Source: Clavulina sp. PMI_390 (lineage: Eukaryota; Basidiomycota; Agaricomycetes; Cantharellales; Hydnaceae). From it: a stretch of DNA of 64,000 nucleotides. The notes beneath the pieces were generated by a model, which ran no database searches, was not told where the DNA came from, and saw only the letters and a program-made list of their open reading frames with translations. Of this stretch, positions 11,508-22,903 are shown in pieces; within the stretch, counting starts at the first letter, position 1; every line of letters begins with the position of its first letter. The position numbers were made by a program, and so were the translations under genes. The stretch is taken from positions 438,620 to 502,619 of the forward strand of contig WIDE01000004.1 in the NCBI GenBank assembly GCA_015039315.1, written 5' to 3'.

Positions 11508-14452
11508 TCATGGAATAATGGGGTCCCTTAGATCACTCGCAATGCTTGACGGGTAGATGAGTGTGAGACATACCACGAGTACATATAGAGCTGTGAGATA
11601 GAAGCCAAAGCGTAAGTGAGACAAGGGTGTCAATAACGCCCAAAAATAGCCTCAAAAGAGGCGTGCATACCCATGAGGATCAGACCCTCAAGCCAGTTGG
11701 CTTTTCCATCCGAAACCACCCAAGAGACATTCAGTGCTGATCATACCCATTGATCGGTCAGATCATCGGCTAGTCAATTGTCAATTACGCACTTGTCAAC
11801 AGCAGTACAATTCCCTGAAAAGGATCCCAGAGTAATGTCAATGGCTTTCCCGCCGCCCACGCAACTAATACCAAGAACGGGATCACGCCCAGGGCCATCT
11901 GGATGCTTGCCCCAAATGCTAGCGCGATCGCGAGATCGAGATCGTCCTTGAAAGTATGGGTGATAGTCATGACATGGTCCACAACATTACCAGCGATAGG
12001 GAGCAGGATAAGGGCCACCCAGGAGTGTTGCATGTGACCGGAAGTGAGGTCCGTTAGTCCGTTCATGGAGTTGATGAGGAAGCGGACGTTGTTGGCAACG
12101 ATCTGATGGTGAGATAAGGAGTTTTGTAGCATTGGCAACAAAGAAGAGGAACGTCGTGACTGGAAAATCAGCAAGAGAAGATCATTGAGAGAGGATAAGA
12201 GACGACGCACTCCGGTTACAATAACGAGGACAGCGACGGCCACCTCCAGTGGGGCAGTAGGAACCGACACATTGGGAATTTGCTTCACATCAACTCGACC
12301 ATGACCGGTCTGAATCGTGGGCTGACGCTCTACGTCATGGCGGTGAGCTCGCGCTCCCGCACTCTTACGGAAGTGTGCGTCGTCGCCTGTTTGTGGTTGA
12401 CTTGACTTTATAACGGTAGAAATTGGCTCATCGTGCACACGGGGCTTCTGCTCCAAAGTCTCAGTACCAGATGGAAGACACCATGTGCAGATAGGGAGCC
12501 ATTGAAAGGGAGTGTTTGACTTACGGATTCAGCGTCTGGCGAAGTCATCCACTCGAGGGAATACCCCATCCCATCATCCGGAGTCCTGGCGGCCGGGACG
12601 AATTTCGAGCTTGCGCGGGGTCGGGGATTCATACTGGGCTCAGCTGGCGCCGACTCGAACATATGCTTATGTGAACGGAACTGAAACACGAGCGAGGCGA
12701 GGTACCTATTGGCACTCTGTCATTAACCGCCAAGTAAGACCGTCCAAGGTAACATTCAAAGACGTACAGAAGGATCAGTACAACAGCAACACCTCGACTC
12801 AGGGATAAGTCCTTCGCCAACAGCTGTTCAGCAGTGAAACTAGCGTTCGACTTAAGCACCCAGTGAAATGAGCCTAATAGAATTATTATGACGCCGGTTA
12901 GGCCATTCGAAGCATAGCCCATAGTCATAGAGGAGAACCAGTCATGGGCACATACGACGCACCAGGGATAAGGATGGCAGACACGCTCAGCATGAGAAGC
13001 GTCGTACTGACATTGGTCACAGATTCCTGGAACGATGCCTCTCCATTGAGGTTCAAGTTCGGTTGACCGGCAGCGAAGAAGCACAGGCCGAGGATGAACA
13101 ATAGGTTACTAAGGATGGAGCCGACCACTGTCAGCCAAAGCATCGCCATTGGCAATGGCGAACAGTAGCAATGAATTGGTGAGCTGAGAGGAGAGTTGAA
13201 ATCCATAACCCATACTCACAAGAGTTCCGGACCGCCGTCAAGTTGCACTGCCTTTGTCATTCATTGCATGCACGAGGGATGTGTCAGTGGCAGGATGCAC
13301 GATGGATGTCAGTCATCATTGACAATAAGCATGGAGGCGGGCAAAGCGGAGCGATTCGATCAAATCTGGCCAATGCACTTCCAAAGAAAGTAACTCAACT
13401 GGAGGGACACGATGCCAACAATGAACGGCACGACATTTCCGACTGGCCAGTGAATCGAGAGAACATGTAAAGCGGGGCGAGATCAAGGGAGATTAGCATA
13501 AGGTTGGGAGATCAGTGTGCCCGCAAACTCAATGGAGGAAGCTTCAGAGAAACCCCTGCAAGCTGCAGGCCAGCTTCTGTAGGGATGCTCGGTCGCCGAG
13601 AAGTGCAAAAAGAAACGGAGGACGCACAGCATGTGGCTATCAGCGCTCCGAGAGGTTTCCCCACTCGCACGGTGAGCTCCCCTACCGCCCAAGAACGGAA
13701 AGTGGCAAGCGAGATGATGGCCAAGAACGAGGCTATGTGAAAGATGAGAAGGTGAAGTAAATGGGTTCATGCGATGGAGAGATCAATCTTACTGATAAAG
13801 ATGGCTGCCTGATGGGCTGAGGTACGAGGTCGTAGCGCATATTCGAAAGACCACTATGCGGGGAGGCTGGCATCAGTACCATAACAAATCTCAAGCCGCC
13901 AGCGATCTGGTTGACAGCACTCAACTCACCGAAATCGGAACAAATACGAGCAGTGGAGTGAACCCTATGGAAGAAACGGCATGAAACATAACGTATTAGC
14001 TTCACTGTCGAGCTGCAGGGCGAGAGAAGAAATGGAAGAGAAACGTACATGAGAATACGCCAAGAGATGCTCGGAGGCCGTCGCGTACAGTAGGGGGCTG
14101 CACCTCAGGAACCATGCTGTAATCGCGTTTGATTCCGAGAGCAATGGCCTTGGGTGTACTTCGCGTCGGCGACATGCTGTTTCGGTGCGTGTTGGGACTG
14201 TCCTTCCCGGGAGACATGGTTTGGGAAGGCTCTATTGCTGAACGTCGTCCTCGGTGAAGGGGAGAGACCTTGGAGTCATTAGCGACGGAGAGACGTTTGG
14301 ACCGTGTTGGGCTCGTGGGTGGATCGCGGCTGGTCAGGGATGATGTGCCTACTGATACGCGAAGCGTAAGAAGAAGAGATGAGTCGAATGGACGCCCAGA
14401 GAGCGAGGTGTACAGTCAACGCACAATGGGGTTGGGCTCGATCATCAGCCAT
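11508..14452 (-). CDS. CAX/Vcx1-fold cation exchanger-like membrane protein, copy A
   Basis: Multi-exon member of the calcium/cation antiporter superfamily. Reading from 14452: a Ser/Pro-rich N-terminus (MSPTRS, ALGIKRD), FTPLLVFVPIS, FLAIISLATFRSWAVGEL, the alpha-1 region TCFGNVVPFIVG, VGSILSNLLFILGLCFF, LSLSRGVAVVLILLYV, then alpha-2 (SWVALILLPIAGNVVDHVMT), FGASIQMALGVIPFLVLVAW and the C-terminal ANWLEGLILM-ALYVLVV. The fold, order and loop phrases are those of fungal vacuolar Ca2+/H+ exchangers. The usual GNAVE of alpha-1 is GNVVP and the usual GNAAEH of alpha-2 is GNVVDH, so both cation-site glutamates are changed. A standard splice (TGCT|gtgcgt to cag|TCGGAAAT) joins the alpha-1 halves. 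Transport is therefore doubtful or altered. The frame is complete to a TGA at 11510-11508. Exon limits in the N-terminus and central loop are approximate. Confidence 0.75.
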
Positions 14453-15556
14453 GATAGATTCTTGAAGATGAAAGTGAGGATGAGACGTTAGGGAGGAGAA
14501 AAGAGGAGGTCATGCAAAGGGAAACGGAAGAGATAGTCGGTGGTCTCACTAGTTGATCCGATGGATTACTAGGCACCCAAGGGAAGAGGCACGCCCACCA
14601 GGGTAAGCGAGGAAGCAGGATATATAGGTAGCCATTAGACGATCAGAGGCAGCGGTTGACGGCCATGGAGAAGCTGCAAACGCAAGTTTCTGGGCATCCT
14701 CTTGGCTGGTGAAAGGTTTGTGCAGGGCGGATTCGCCACTGCATTTTACACACACGAGGCCGAGAATCAGTAGGAATCGGCCACAGCCCTGTATTGAATC
14801 TATCGATAGCTCGAGTACAATAGATTCGGCTGATCTAGAACCTGAACTACGGTTGTGGTGCTGACATGGCTGTAAGTGTGTGCTGCGTGACAATCGTTTG
14901 AGAGACCAGAAACTCAGCTCTCCCCAGGGGTGACAGACGGGAAGGAGACTTCACAACAGATGGGATTGTGGGACTGAGAATCTTATACCTAGCTACAGCA
15001 CTTGTACTAGAGATACTGACTTTTTTGAAAGGAAGAAAAAAAAAGAAGGGGGGGGGCGAGAAGAGAGAAGGCAAAATTAATCGAAACGTAAGGTAGAGTA
15101 ATTCGTCTACCACACCGTACAGTGAATCTGACTTTATACGTAGAACACCGCAAGATGGGGAAAGAGGAAAGGGGGATGTTGATGGTATACAATTAGAGGG
15201 AAGGAAAGCGTGTTGATGGAGGTGAACTGTAGGTGGAATTGGGAGTTGGGTAGATGATTGGTTAGATGGATTGGAGAGGGAGATGGATTAGATTATGGGA
15301 TGTATCAGTCATAGATGTAGTGGATGACAGGGGTGGCATGAAAGGGAGTTGGGAAGTGGACGTGCAAGGGCGAGAGAAAGAAAACGAAAAGAATAGCAGA
15401 AAACAATGTTCCATAGCCAGCAAGCAAGCGCGAAAAACCGGACAAATCCCAAAAGAGATGCAGGAGAAAGTGTCTATGTTTGTTTGAAAATGCAGGCTGC
15501 CGTGTATTAGGTGCAATTTGCGATAGGAAGGATGCTGTCTGGGTACCACCAGAAGG
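14453..15556. other. Intergenic between exchanger copies
   Basis: Contains the promoter of copy A (near 14453-14600), the junction of the tandem units near 14818 and the 3' flank of copy B. A purine-rich run (15020-15080, including a G tract) is the counterpart of that near 11050-11280. No separate gene recognised. Confidence 0.5.
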
Positions 15557-18500
15557 CTACAGCCTGAGGACATAAGGCAAATGCAGGACATAAACATCAG
15601 TATGCGGTAATAGTAGCCATGTGACCGCTCTCAGATATGATAGACGTACCACGAGCAAGTACAGAGCTATTAGACGGAGACCAAGACAGAAACGGGATTA
15701 AGATGAGCTTATCAATAACGTCCAACCATAACTTGAGCAAAGAAGTACATACCCATGAGGATCATGCCCTCAAGCCAGTTGACCTTCCCATCCGAAACGA
15801 CCCAAGAGACATTCAGGGCTAATCATACCCATTAGTCAGTTAGTTCATCGGCTGGTCAAGAGTCAAGTACTCACTCGTCAGCAGCAGAATGATTCCCTGA
15901 AAAGGATCCCAGAGTAATGTCAATGGCTTCCCCACTGCCCACGCAACCAGCACTAAGAACGGAATCACGCCTAGCGCCATCTGGACGCTTGCCCCAAATG
16001 CCAGAGCGATCGCGAGGTCCAGGTCATCTCTGAAAGTGTGCGTGACTGTCATGACATGGTCGGCCACATTGCCAGCTATCGGGAGGAGGATGAGGGCGAC
16101 CCAGGAGTGTTGCATGTGACCAGAGGTCAAGTCCGTGAGTCCGTTTATCGAGTTGATGAGGAAGCGGACATTATTGGCAACGATCTATCAGTGACCAAGG
16201 TTTCATGTCACAGCATCAGCGGAGAAGATCCTTCAAAGAGAGGGAAAGAGCACTCACCCCTGTTACAATAATGAGGACTACAACAGCCAGCCAAAGTGGG
16301 GCAGTAGGAACTGGGACGTCTGGCCCTTTCCTAGCATCGTCTCCATTTAGAACTGCTTGGATGGACGCCTGACGTTCTACGTCAAGCCCTTGAATCCGCG
16401 CTTCGACACTTCTACGGAAGCGTGGAGCGCGGCCAAGCTGTGGTGGACTTGGGTTTGCAATAATCGAAAGTGGCTCCTCGTGCACAGGAGTCTTCTAATT
16501 GTATTCTTCAGTACCAGATGCAAGACACCATGCAGGCTGAGTGGCCGCCAGAAGTAAGTGCTCGACTCACAAGGTCAACTTCCGGCGAAGTTGTTCGCTG
16601 AAGGGGATAGTCCATTCCATCGTGTGGCAGCATGAAGGGCTGGACATGTTTCGAACTGAGGCGGGGTCGGAAATTGTTCTTGTTCTCCGGGAACGGGAGT
16701 TGATCGCGCTGTACTATGTCGTTACCCTCAACCTCTGGAGAATCAAACATGTGTTTGTGTGAAATGAACTGAAAAGCGAGGGAGGCGAAGTAACTATGAG
16801 ATGCTCCGTTGTTAGTTACCAGGGAAGAGCTGTCGCTGGGATGAAGTAGTTGACGACATACAGAAGGATCAGGACGACAGCAACACCTCGGCTGAGTGAT
16901 AGGTCCTTCGCCAACAGCTCTTCAGCAGTGAATCTCGCATCCGATTTCAGCACCCAGTGAAAGGAGCCTAAAGGAATTGTGCCCAAAGCCATTAGTCAGT
17001 GGAAATGCACTCCAAGATTAAAGCGGAAAACCGGCCATAGTCATAATTGGCGTACCTGGGATGAGGATTGCAGACACACTCAACAGGAGGAGCGTCGTGC
17101 TGACATTGGTCATCGACTCCTGAAACGGTACCTCCCCACTACTGAGGCTCAGTTTCGGTCGGCCGGCAGCAAAGAAGCACATGCCGAGAATGAGCAGCAG
17201 GTTACTGAGGATGGATCCAACCACTATCAACCCAACAAGGTAAGTATCGCCATTTGCAACGATGAACAACGATGAGCCGGTGCGTCAGGAGAATAATAGA
17301 AATGTGAGATCATACTCACAAGAGTTCCGAACGGCCGTCAAGTTGCACTGCCTGTGTCATTCATGTATGCACGTGGAATGTGTAAGTGGAGGATGGAGAG
17401 TGCATGTCATCGTTGACAATGGCAGGGAAGCGGGGAAGCGGGGCGATCAGATCAGATCAAATCAACAAGCTCCCGAGGAAAGCCACTCAACTGGAGAGAC
17501 ACAACACCAACAATGAACGGCACGACATTTCCGACTGTTCAATGAATGGGGGAGAGTGTGGGGGGTGAGGCGAGAGTAGGGAGAAGCAGCATGAGGTCGG
17601 AAGGTTAGCATGTGAGCAACTCAGTGAGGGAAGCTTCGGAGAAACCATCGGAGCAAACAGTGGGCCAGCTTCCGTAGGAATACTCGGTCGCCGAGATGTA
17701 GAAAAAGAAACGAAGCACGCACAGCATGTGGCTATCAACGCTCCAAGAGTTTTCCCTACGCGTACGGTAAGCTCTCCCACAGCCCAAGAACGGAAAGTAG
17801 CCAGTGAGATGATAGCCAAGAATGAGGCTATACGATATGAAAAGGGCGAAGCGGGTGGAAAACCAGTCAGCCAACAATCCAAATAAGGATCGGGTAAGGC
17901 GAGGGAGAATGAATCGTACTAATGAAGATGGCCGCTTGATGTGCTGAGGTACGAGGACGCAGCGCATATTCGAAGGACCACTATGCACGTTCATTAGTGT
18001 CAGTATTGTAAACAATCTCAAGCCACCACCGATTCAGTTGACAGCAGCGGACTCACCGAAATTGGAACGAATACAAGCAGGATATTGAACCCTATGGAAG
18101 CGATGTCAGACAACAGAGATATCGCTACCTCGATACCAAGCCCGCGACAGGGAAAGGATAGAAGAAACACATACAAGATGCGTTGACAAGAGATCGGAGG
18201 CCTTGGACCAAGGTGGGGCGAGGCAACTCGGGAAGCATGCTATTGTCTCGCTTGATGCCAAGAGCAATAGACATGGACCTAGGCCGTGTTGGCGACATGC
18301 TTCTTCGATGTGCGGGGTGAGCACGCCTTGTGGGCGACATGGGTTGTTGAGAGAAGGCCGACTCTCTGCGTCGCACTGGGCTGCGAGGAGTTTCAATCAC
18401 GATGGAGCGACGGTGATGTCCATCAGAAGGTGTGAAGAGATGAAGGCTAGTCTGGGATAGTGGGCTAGCTGTTGAGCCAAGGGTGAGATATGACGGGTTG

Positions 18501-18580
18501 ACAAGTCGTGAGGTCAGTGCCTGGTGGATGGACGTGGAAACAATCAACGTACTAGGAGGTTGAGCCCGATCGTCAGCCAT
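15557..18580 (-). CDS. CAX/Vcx1-fold cation exchanger-like membrane protein, copy B
   Basis: Tandem paralogue of the gene at 11508-14452 with the same exon order. Start at 18580 (MADDRAQPP, shared with copy A). Recognisable parts: a Ser/Arg-rich N-terminus with two SMSPTR motifs, FNILLVFVPIS, FLAIISLATFRSWAVGEL, TCFGNVVPFIVG, VGSILSNLLLILGMCFFAAG, the alpha-2 stretch LILLPIAGNVADHVMT and FGASVQMALGVIPFLVLVAW. The same two departures from the family are kept: Pro for the alpha-1 Glu, Asp for the alpha-2 Glu. The last exon starts ALYLLVVRL and then differs from copy A, running on to a TAG at 15559-15557, so its C-terminus is longer and unlike the family. Retention of an open frame over all membrane helices argues against decay. 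Exact introns in the N-terminus are uncertain. Confidence 0.75.
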
Positions 18581-19418
18581 GACGGGCTCTGAGGGGTGGA
18601 GGGTGGAGACGGCAGGTGGTATGAGCAAAGAGGAAAGGGGGAGAGTGGTGAGGGATGAAAAAAATCGTCGCGACTGCTTGCGGGTGGTGGCAATGGAGCC
18701 GGAGGACTGAAGGTGGAGATGAAGTGGCACGCCGACCAGGGCAAGCGAAGATATGGGTATATAGGCAGCCTTAGACGCTCAGAGGCGGTGACCGACGGTC
18801 ATGGAGAAGCTGGATGCGCAAGTTTCTGGGCAACCTCTTGGCTTGGGTGAAAGGTTTTGTGCTGGGCAGTTTGGCCAGTTCATTTTACGCACATGTGGCC
18901 CAGAATGAACACAACGGAGACGACAGCACACAGCCTTGTATTCAATCTATTGATAGTTCAAAGTATAGGGAAAAGTAGCCACAAACCCGACCCCGCGCGT
19001 GGCAGGACGCCTTGCCTTGCTGCGGAGTCAGTATGCTCAAGGCAAATCCATGCGAGACGGAGAGACTTGCGAATGGGCGCTTAATCTGTCAGGTTGTTTG
19101 GCCACAACACGCGTCTTACGATCCATCAACGGCTGCTCGAAACATGTGTCCAGCAACCTCTGGGAAGGCATGCCAGCCCACAGCGCTAAACGGGCATTAT
19201 CATCGGCCATACCCTAAACGCTCGGCTGCAATATGATTTGCAAATGAGCACTGCCTAGTAGCAAAGCACCACCAGAGGTACATTATTGCTGAGGGTCAAG
19301 GCCACCAGCGGGTGTTTAAAAATACAAAACATTAAAATCACATGGTATTTGGATTGATCCGCTAAATATACATATTATCCAGGACTTTGATTGCGCATGG
19401 TACCCTCGAGTCTGCTCC
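18581..19418. other. Intergenic, upstream of exchanger copy B
   Basis: Promoter side of copy B up to the end of the tandem unit near 18960. From 18960 to 19418 I see only short frames without recognisable motifs, plus A/T-rich sequence around 19315-19380. Confidence 0.45.
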
Positions 19419-19606
19419 TCAGCACTTGAGGATTAGCCCTTGAGCACCAGCGATCTCGTACACAGAAGAAGATTCTCCAAATGAGCCCCGTAGAATCGCC
19501 TCGCTTCCAATAGAATCAGCATAACGTGAACCCCCGGCTATAAGGCATTGCGGCCCTGAATCGCGGTGGCGAATCATCTCGAGTTCCGCCGATGGAAGCG
19601 TGTCGT

Positions 19607-21160
19607 CTACTTCGCGCTTCCACAAAGTAGCACCACCTTTGGTAGACGCTGAGGCACGGCTGAAGGTGCGATATCAGAGTGAACAACCAGATCGGGCCCG
19701 CCCGATATATCCTTGGAAAGAAAACCTGCAGAATCCCCCGTAGCAGGTGCAGATCCCACGACAGCATGGCCCTTCTTGCTCCGGGACGCCCTCTTTCCTC
19801 CTGTAGCTTCCTGCTTGTCATCCATGGCGGCCATCTCGGCGGCCTGGTTTGCGACATGAAGAATATCAGGGCTCGACACTCGAGAGTCAGCGGCGTTCTT
19901 CCTCTTGCGCTTCTCTTTCGCTTCTTGGGCTTGCCTTTCCTTCTCCGCTTTCGAGACTTTTCGCTTTCCTGTCGGTGCCTTCCTCTGCGAGGCGGGGCGA
20001 GCAGGAGTCGACGAGAGGATGGCTTTAGGCGAGGGTTTTACGCGTTTTGGACGACCAGATGGATTAAACGTCTGTTGTGGACTATCATCTATAGGGGTGT
20101 GGGACGTGGAAGGAGAGGAAGAACCAGACGACGACAGCGGTGAGTCCGAGGTAGAAGCCACAGCAGTAGACGCTGTGTTGGGGGAAGACAAAGAACCAGC
20201 TGAGGCGAGTTTACTATACGGAGTAAACGCCACGACCCTCCGTTTGACTCGTTTCGCAGGTGGCTTGAGCTCAGCATTCGCTACAGCCTTTGACGCAGCC
20301 TGCTCATCTTGGGATAAAGAAGACACGTCGGCATCGCACGCCCCACTCTCTTCTGCGTCTTCTCTTTTGCGCTTCCTGGGCGAATGAGAGGGGGACGCCG
20401 CGTTCTCGGGAATAGAATCGAGAGAGCTCCCAGCGTGGATCGATCCCAAATTCGAGATGTGCGTGGTAGTAGTGAACTGAGGCGTGGCCCCAATTTCTCC
20501 ACTCATTACGGGGCTGGCAAGCTGGGCTTGCTTATGATTTCCAGGGACACGAGTTTGGGAACTAGTTTGAGCGGTGCTATAGTTGGTGGTCGCCGTGCGG
20601 GAGCTAGCCAAGCGTTCCACTTCGGAATCCACGACTGGCTCTTCGTCCACGCGATAGAATAGCCCCAAGAGCTTTGCCTGATCACCGTTGCATTCATTGA
20701 AGAATGTCACATCACGGCAGGTATCAAATAAGTGTTCGAGTGTGTTGCGCGGGTTGTGGTGGAACTCTCCAAGCCCAGGAATCACGAATTCTAAATTGTT
20801 GCCATTAGGCTCCAGCTCTTGTAGCCCCTTATATAATTTCTCAAGAGTCATCCATCGCTCGTCGTGTGTGTGGCTAACAAAACTGCTGTCGCGCGACGAC
20901 GCTGTGGCGTAGTACAGCACCGAGCGAGTGAACCCCATATCCGCGAGGAGATTCAAGGGGGGGAAGGGGGCTTTCACTTTATACGCGAGGGCGCACACTC
21001 TGGGAGTCAGGACATCGTACAAGTGCTCTGAATCGCGCGTTGGGTACGTGACTGCCCCGCGTCGCAGCCCATGCTCGAGCTCGCGTACTTGGGCAGCATC
21101 ATGCAGGAACCAGCTGTGACGTCCAGCTGGGGCACGCCGGTTAATTCGATGAGGAGGCAT
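19607..21160 (-). CDS. Unrecognised protein with basic disordered C-terminal half
   Basis: A single long frame of 517 codons from the ATG at 21160. Residues 1-190 look folded (LHDAAQVRELEHGL, YPTRDSEHLYDVL, NNLEFVIPGLGEFHHNPRN, GDQAKLLGLFYRVDEE) but match no family I know. The rest is low-complexity, rich in Ser, Thr, Lys and Arg, with basic clusters (SPRKRKRED, PAKRVKRR, KEKRKRK) that look like nuclear localisation signals. This suggests a nuclear or chromatin-associated protein, by inference only. The end is uncertain: in another frame, 19625-19419 on the same strand stays open for 68 codons with protein-like composition and may be the true final exon after a small intron near 19670-19740. 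Confidence 0.6.
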   Translation of the reverse strand: MPPHRINRRAPAGRHSWFLHDAAQVRELEHGLRRGAVTYPTRDSEHLYDVLTPRVCALAYKVKAPFPPLNLLADMGFTRSVLYYATASSRDSSFVSHTHDERWMTLEKLYKGLQELEPNGNNLEFVIPGLGEFHHNPRNTLEHLFDTCRDVTFFNECNGDQAKLLGLFYRVDEEPVVDSEVERLASSRTATTNYSTAQTSSQTRVPGNHKQAQLASPVMSGEIGATPQFTTTTHISNLGSIHAGSSLDSIPENAASPSHSPRKRKREDAEESGACDADVSSLSQDEQAASKAVANAELKPPAKRVKRRVVAFTPYSKLASAGSLSSPNTASTAVASTSDSPLSSSGSSSPSTSHTPIDDSPQQTFNPSGRPKRVKPSPKAILSSTPARPASQRKAPTGKRKVSKAEKERQAQEAKEKRKRKNAADSRVSSPDILHVANQAAEMAAMDDKQEATGGKRASRSKKGHAVVGSAPATGDSAGFLSKDISGGPDLVVHSDIAPSAVPQRLPKVVLLCGSAK

Positions 21161-21805
21161 TGGGAAGGTTTAGGATGTGGTTGGAAGGGTCAAGTAGGTG
21201 TGGCGTTCTGGTAGAAGAGTATGGATTGTCCTTGCATTAAACGCGGTGTCGAAAAACACAGTGCCAAATAATCGGGCCCCTCCAATGCACACATTCACCC
21301 GCGAAGCTCTGCCTTAAGGAGAGGCTCTTAGGGGACTTTAATAAGACACTAAGATGGAGGGGAAGTGTACATGGACTGGATAGCGAAACTCTCGCGCGCG
21401 AACCATGCTCCTCAACACAGCGGCACGTACGAAGCACCCCTCAAAGAGTCAATCGTTCACACAACTCAGTCGTCGTTATTCACGCGATATGAGAAAGAAA
21501 GCAATAGGTGGGGAAAAGAAGAAATGTGCTACATAGATGGAACTTCGGGAAGACATCAAGCTTGGCAGTTGCACAAAACAAGGCTGAAAAGCAGACGGAC
21601 GAGAGGAGAATTCCCGAAAAATAGCGAGAAATGAAGATAGCAATCAAGACACGGGAACGTACAATGGATGGGGCAGAAGCTAATCAGTCAATGCATAGAA
21701 TTAGGGAGAACGTATAGCCTGGTAATTGGCGGGGGCTATGGAGCCGAGATCCGGACGAGAACGATGTGGGAAAGGGGTTGAGGGAAACAGAGAAATGCTG
21801 GGTCT
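21161..21805. other. Intergenic
   Basis: Promoter of the gene at 21160 and 3' flank of the sorting nexin. Only short, unsupported frames; no RNA gene or repeat seen. Confidence 0.45.
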
Positions 21806-22654
21806 CTAAGACCACTCCGCGCTCGTCCTGTGGGTGTGAGTTGCGGTTAGATCCATATCACAAATAGCTGCGTCATGGTAAGATTCGGTGGACTTGTGTG
21901 ACTCACCATGCGGGGTCCTGCATGAACGCTGAGAGCACCTTACTGCCCGTCTGTACGTGAGGATGGTCAGGAGGGCAAATTCGAGTTATCACATGGCTCA
22001 GGAAGGCGGTATTCACCTGCAACAAGGGGTGGCCAGCAACGATTGTCAAAAAACGCTCCAAGCCCTCTCGCCTAGTCTCAATGACTTCATCGGAGAAACG
22101 GTTGGTGAAGACTTTGCCAGGAAGAGCAGGGATATTAACACGGGTGGATTCGCGCTCCAGAATATCGCGGAACGCTTCAAAGTCGCTATAGCGGCGGCGA
22201 ACAGACGAGACGCGGAGTTTGAATGCAGGGATATTGGTCTGTGTGTTCAAGGTCAGCAAGAAACTCGGGCAGAGTGCATAGAGCTTGGACTAGCCTTGCA
22301 AACAACCTCATAGTCCGTAAACATCTTGCGGCCATAGCCTGAGGGAGTCAGGGGGGCGATGCGAGTCAGTTGTGATAAGGGAGACTTGGGACCAGAGTCG
22401 ATGGCACTGACCGTGAGTTTGGGGGTTGCGAACTTCTATCTCAAGAAAGCTCTCGGGCACACTGTACATCTCCTCGATCTACCAGCAGAAAAAATGGCAG
22501 CGGCATCAGTGACTCGAAACCGCCAGTCGAGTAAGCAGGCTGCTTCGACCACAGAAGTGTCTTTTGACCCGCGCGTACTCACCGTTTGAGCCCTCCCCTG
22601 AAGGCGCGAGGCGTCATCAAAGGTGCTACGAGCAAATGGTGAGGGGGTGGCCAT
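21806..22654 (-). CDS. SNX3: Sorting nexin Snx3/Grd19 (PX domain)
   Basis: PX-domain adaptor that binds phosphatidylinositol 3-phosphate on early endosomes and works with retromer in recycling to the Golgi. Exon 1 is 22654-22583 ([20 protein letters not shown]), exon 2 is 22478-22412 ([19 protein letters not shown]), followed by [10 protein letters not shown] and the main PX exon ending at about 21904. The PX core [17 protein letters not shown] has the RRYSDF phosphoinositide motif, and [20 protein letters not shown] completes the family pattern. The intron after DYEVVCK starts with GC (aag|gctagt), the rare GC-AG class. The last codons could be DPAW-stop at 21903, but a clean GTGAGT...CAG intron leads to TSAEWS-stop at 21806, which I prefer. 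Divergent from the Myb gene, 249 nt between the start codons. Confidence 0.88.
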
Positions 22655-22903
22655 CTTGATTTCTTTGCGCAGTGGGGATCACTGTGTTTGCTTTTGTTGC
22701 CTTGAGCACAGCTCCGCCCCGGAGTTCCCGCAAAGCGCCGGGAATGCAAACGCTACAGGCGTCAGGCACCCCGACAGGAAACTCATAAACTCCTCAGAGT
22801 TCCCGTATCCTGCTTTATAGATTTGCAAGCAAACTCTATTTCAACGTTGAGCCCTCGTGGCAACATCTAAGATTCTGTAGAGTTGTTGTGCTCGTTCGTT
22901 CCT

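Larger units (their letters stand above)
10731..18960. repeat. Tandem duplication, two units of about 4.1 kb
   Basis: Landmarks recur at an offset of about 4.07-4.13 kb: caatagatt at 10731 and 14818; a shared 19-nt word (agctacagc then acttgtacta) at about 10927 and 14992; ggatgctgtctgggtaccacc at about 11430 and 15530; and the gene starts at 14452 and 18580. Unit 1 runs about 10731-14817 and unit 2 about 14818-18960. Each carries one minus-strand exchanger-like gene with its flanks. The copies have diverged clearly in sequence, so the event is not recent. No transposon ends are seen at the joints. Confidence 0.8.
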
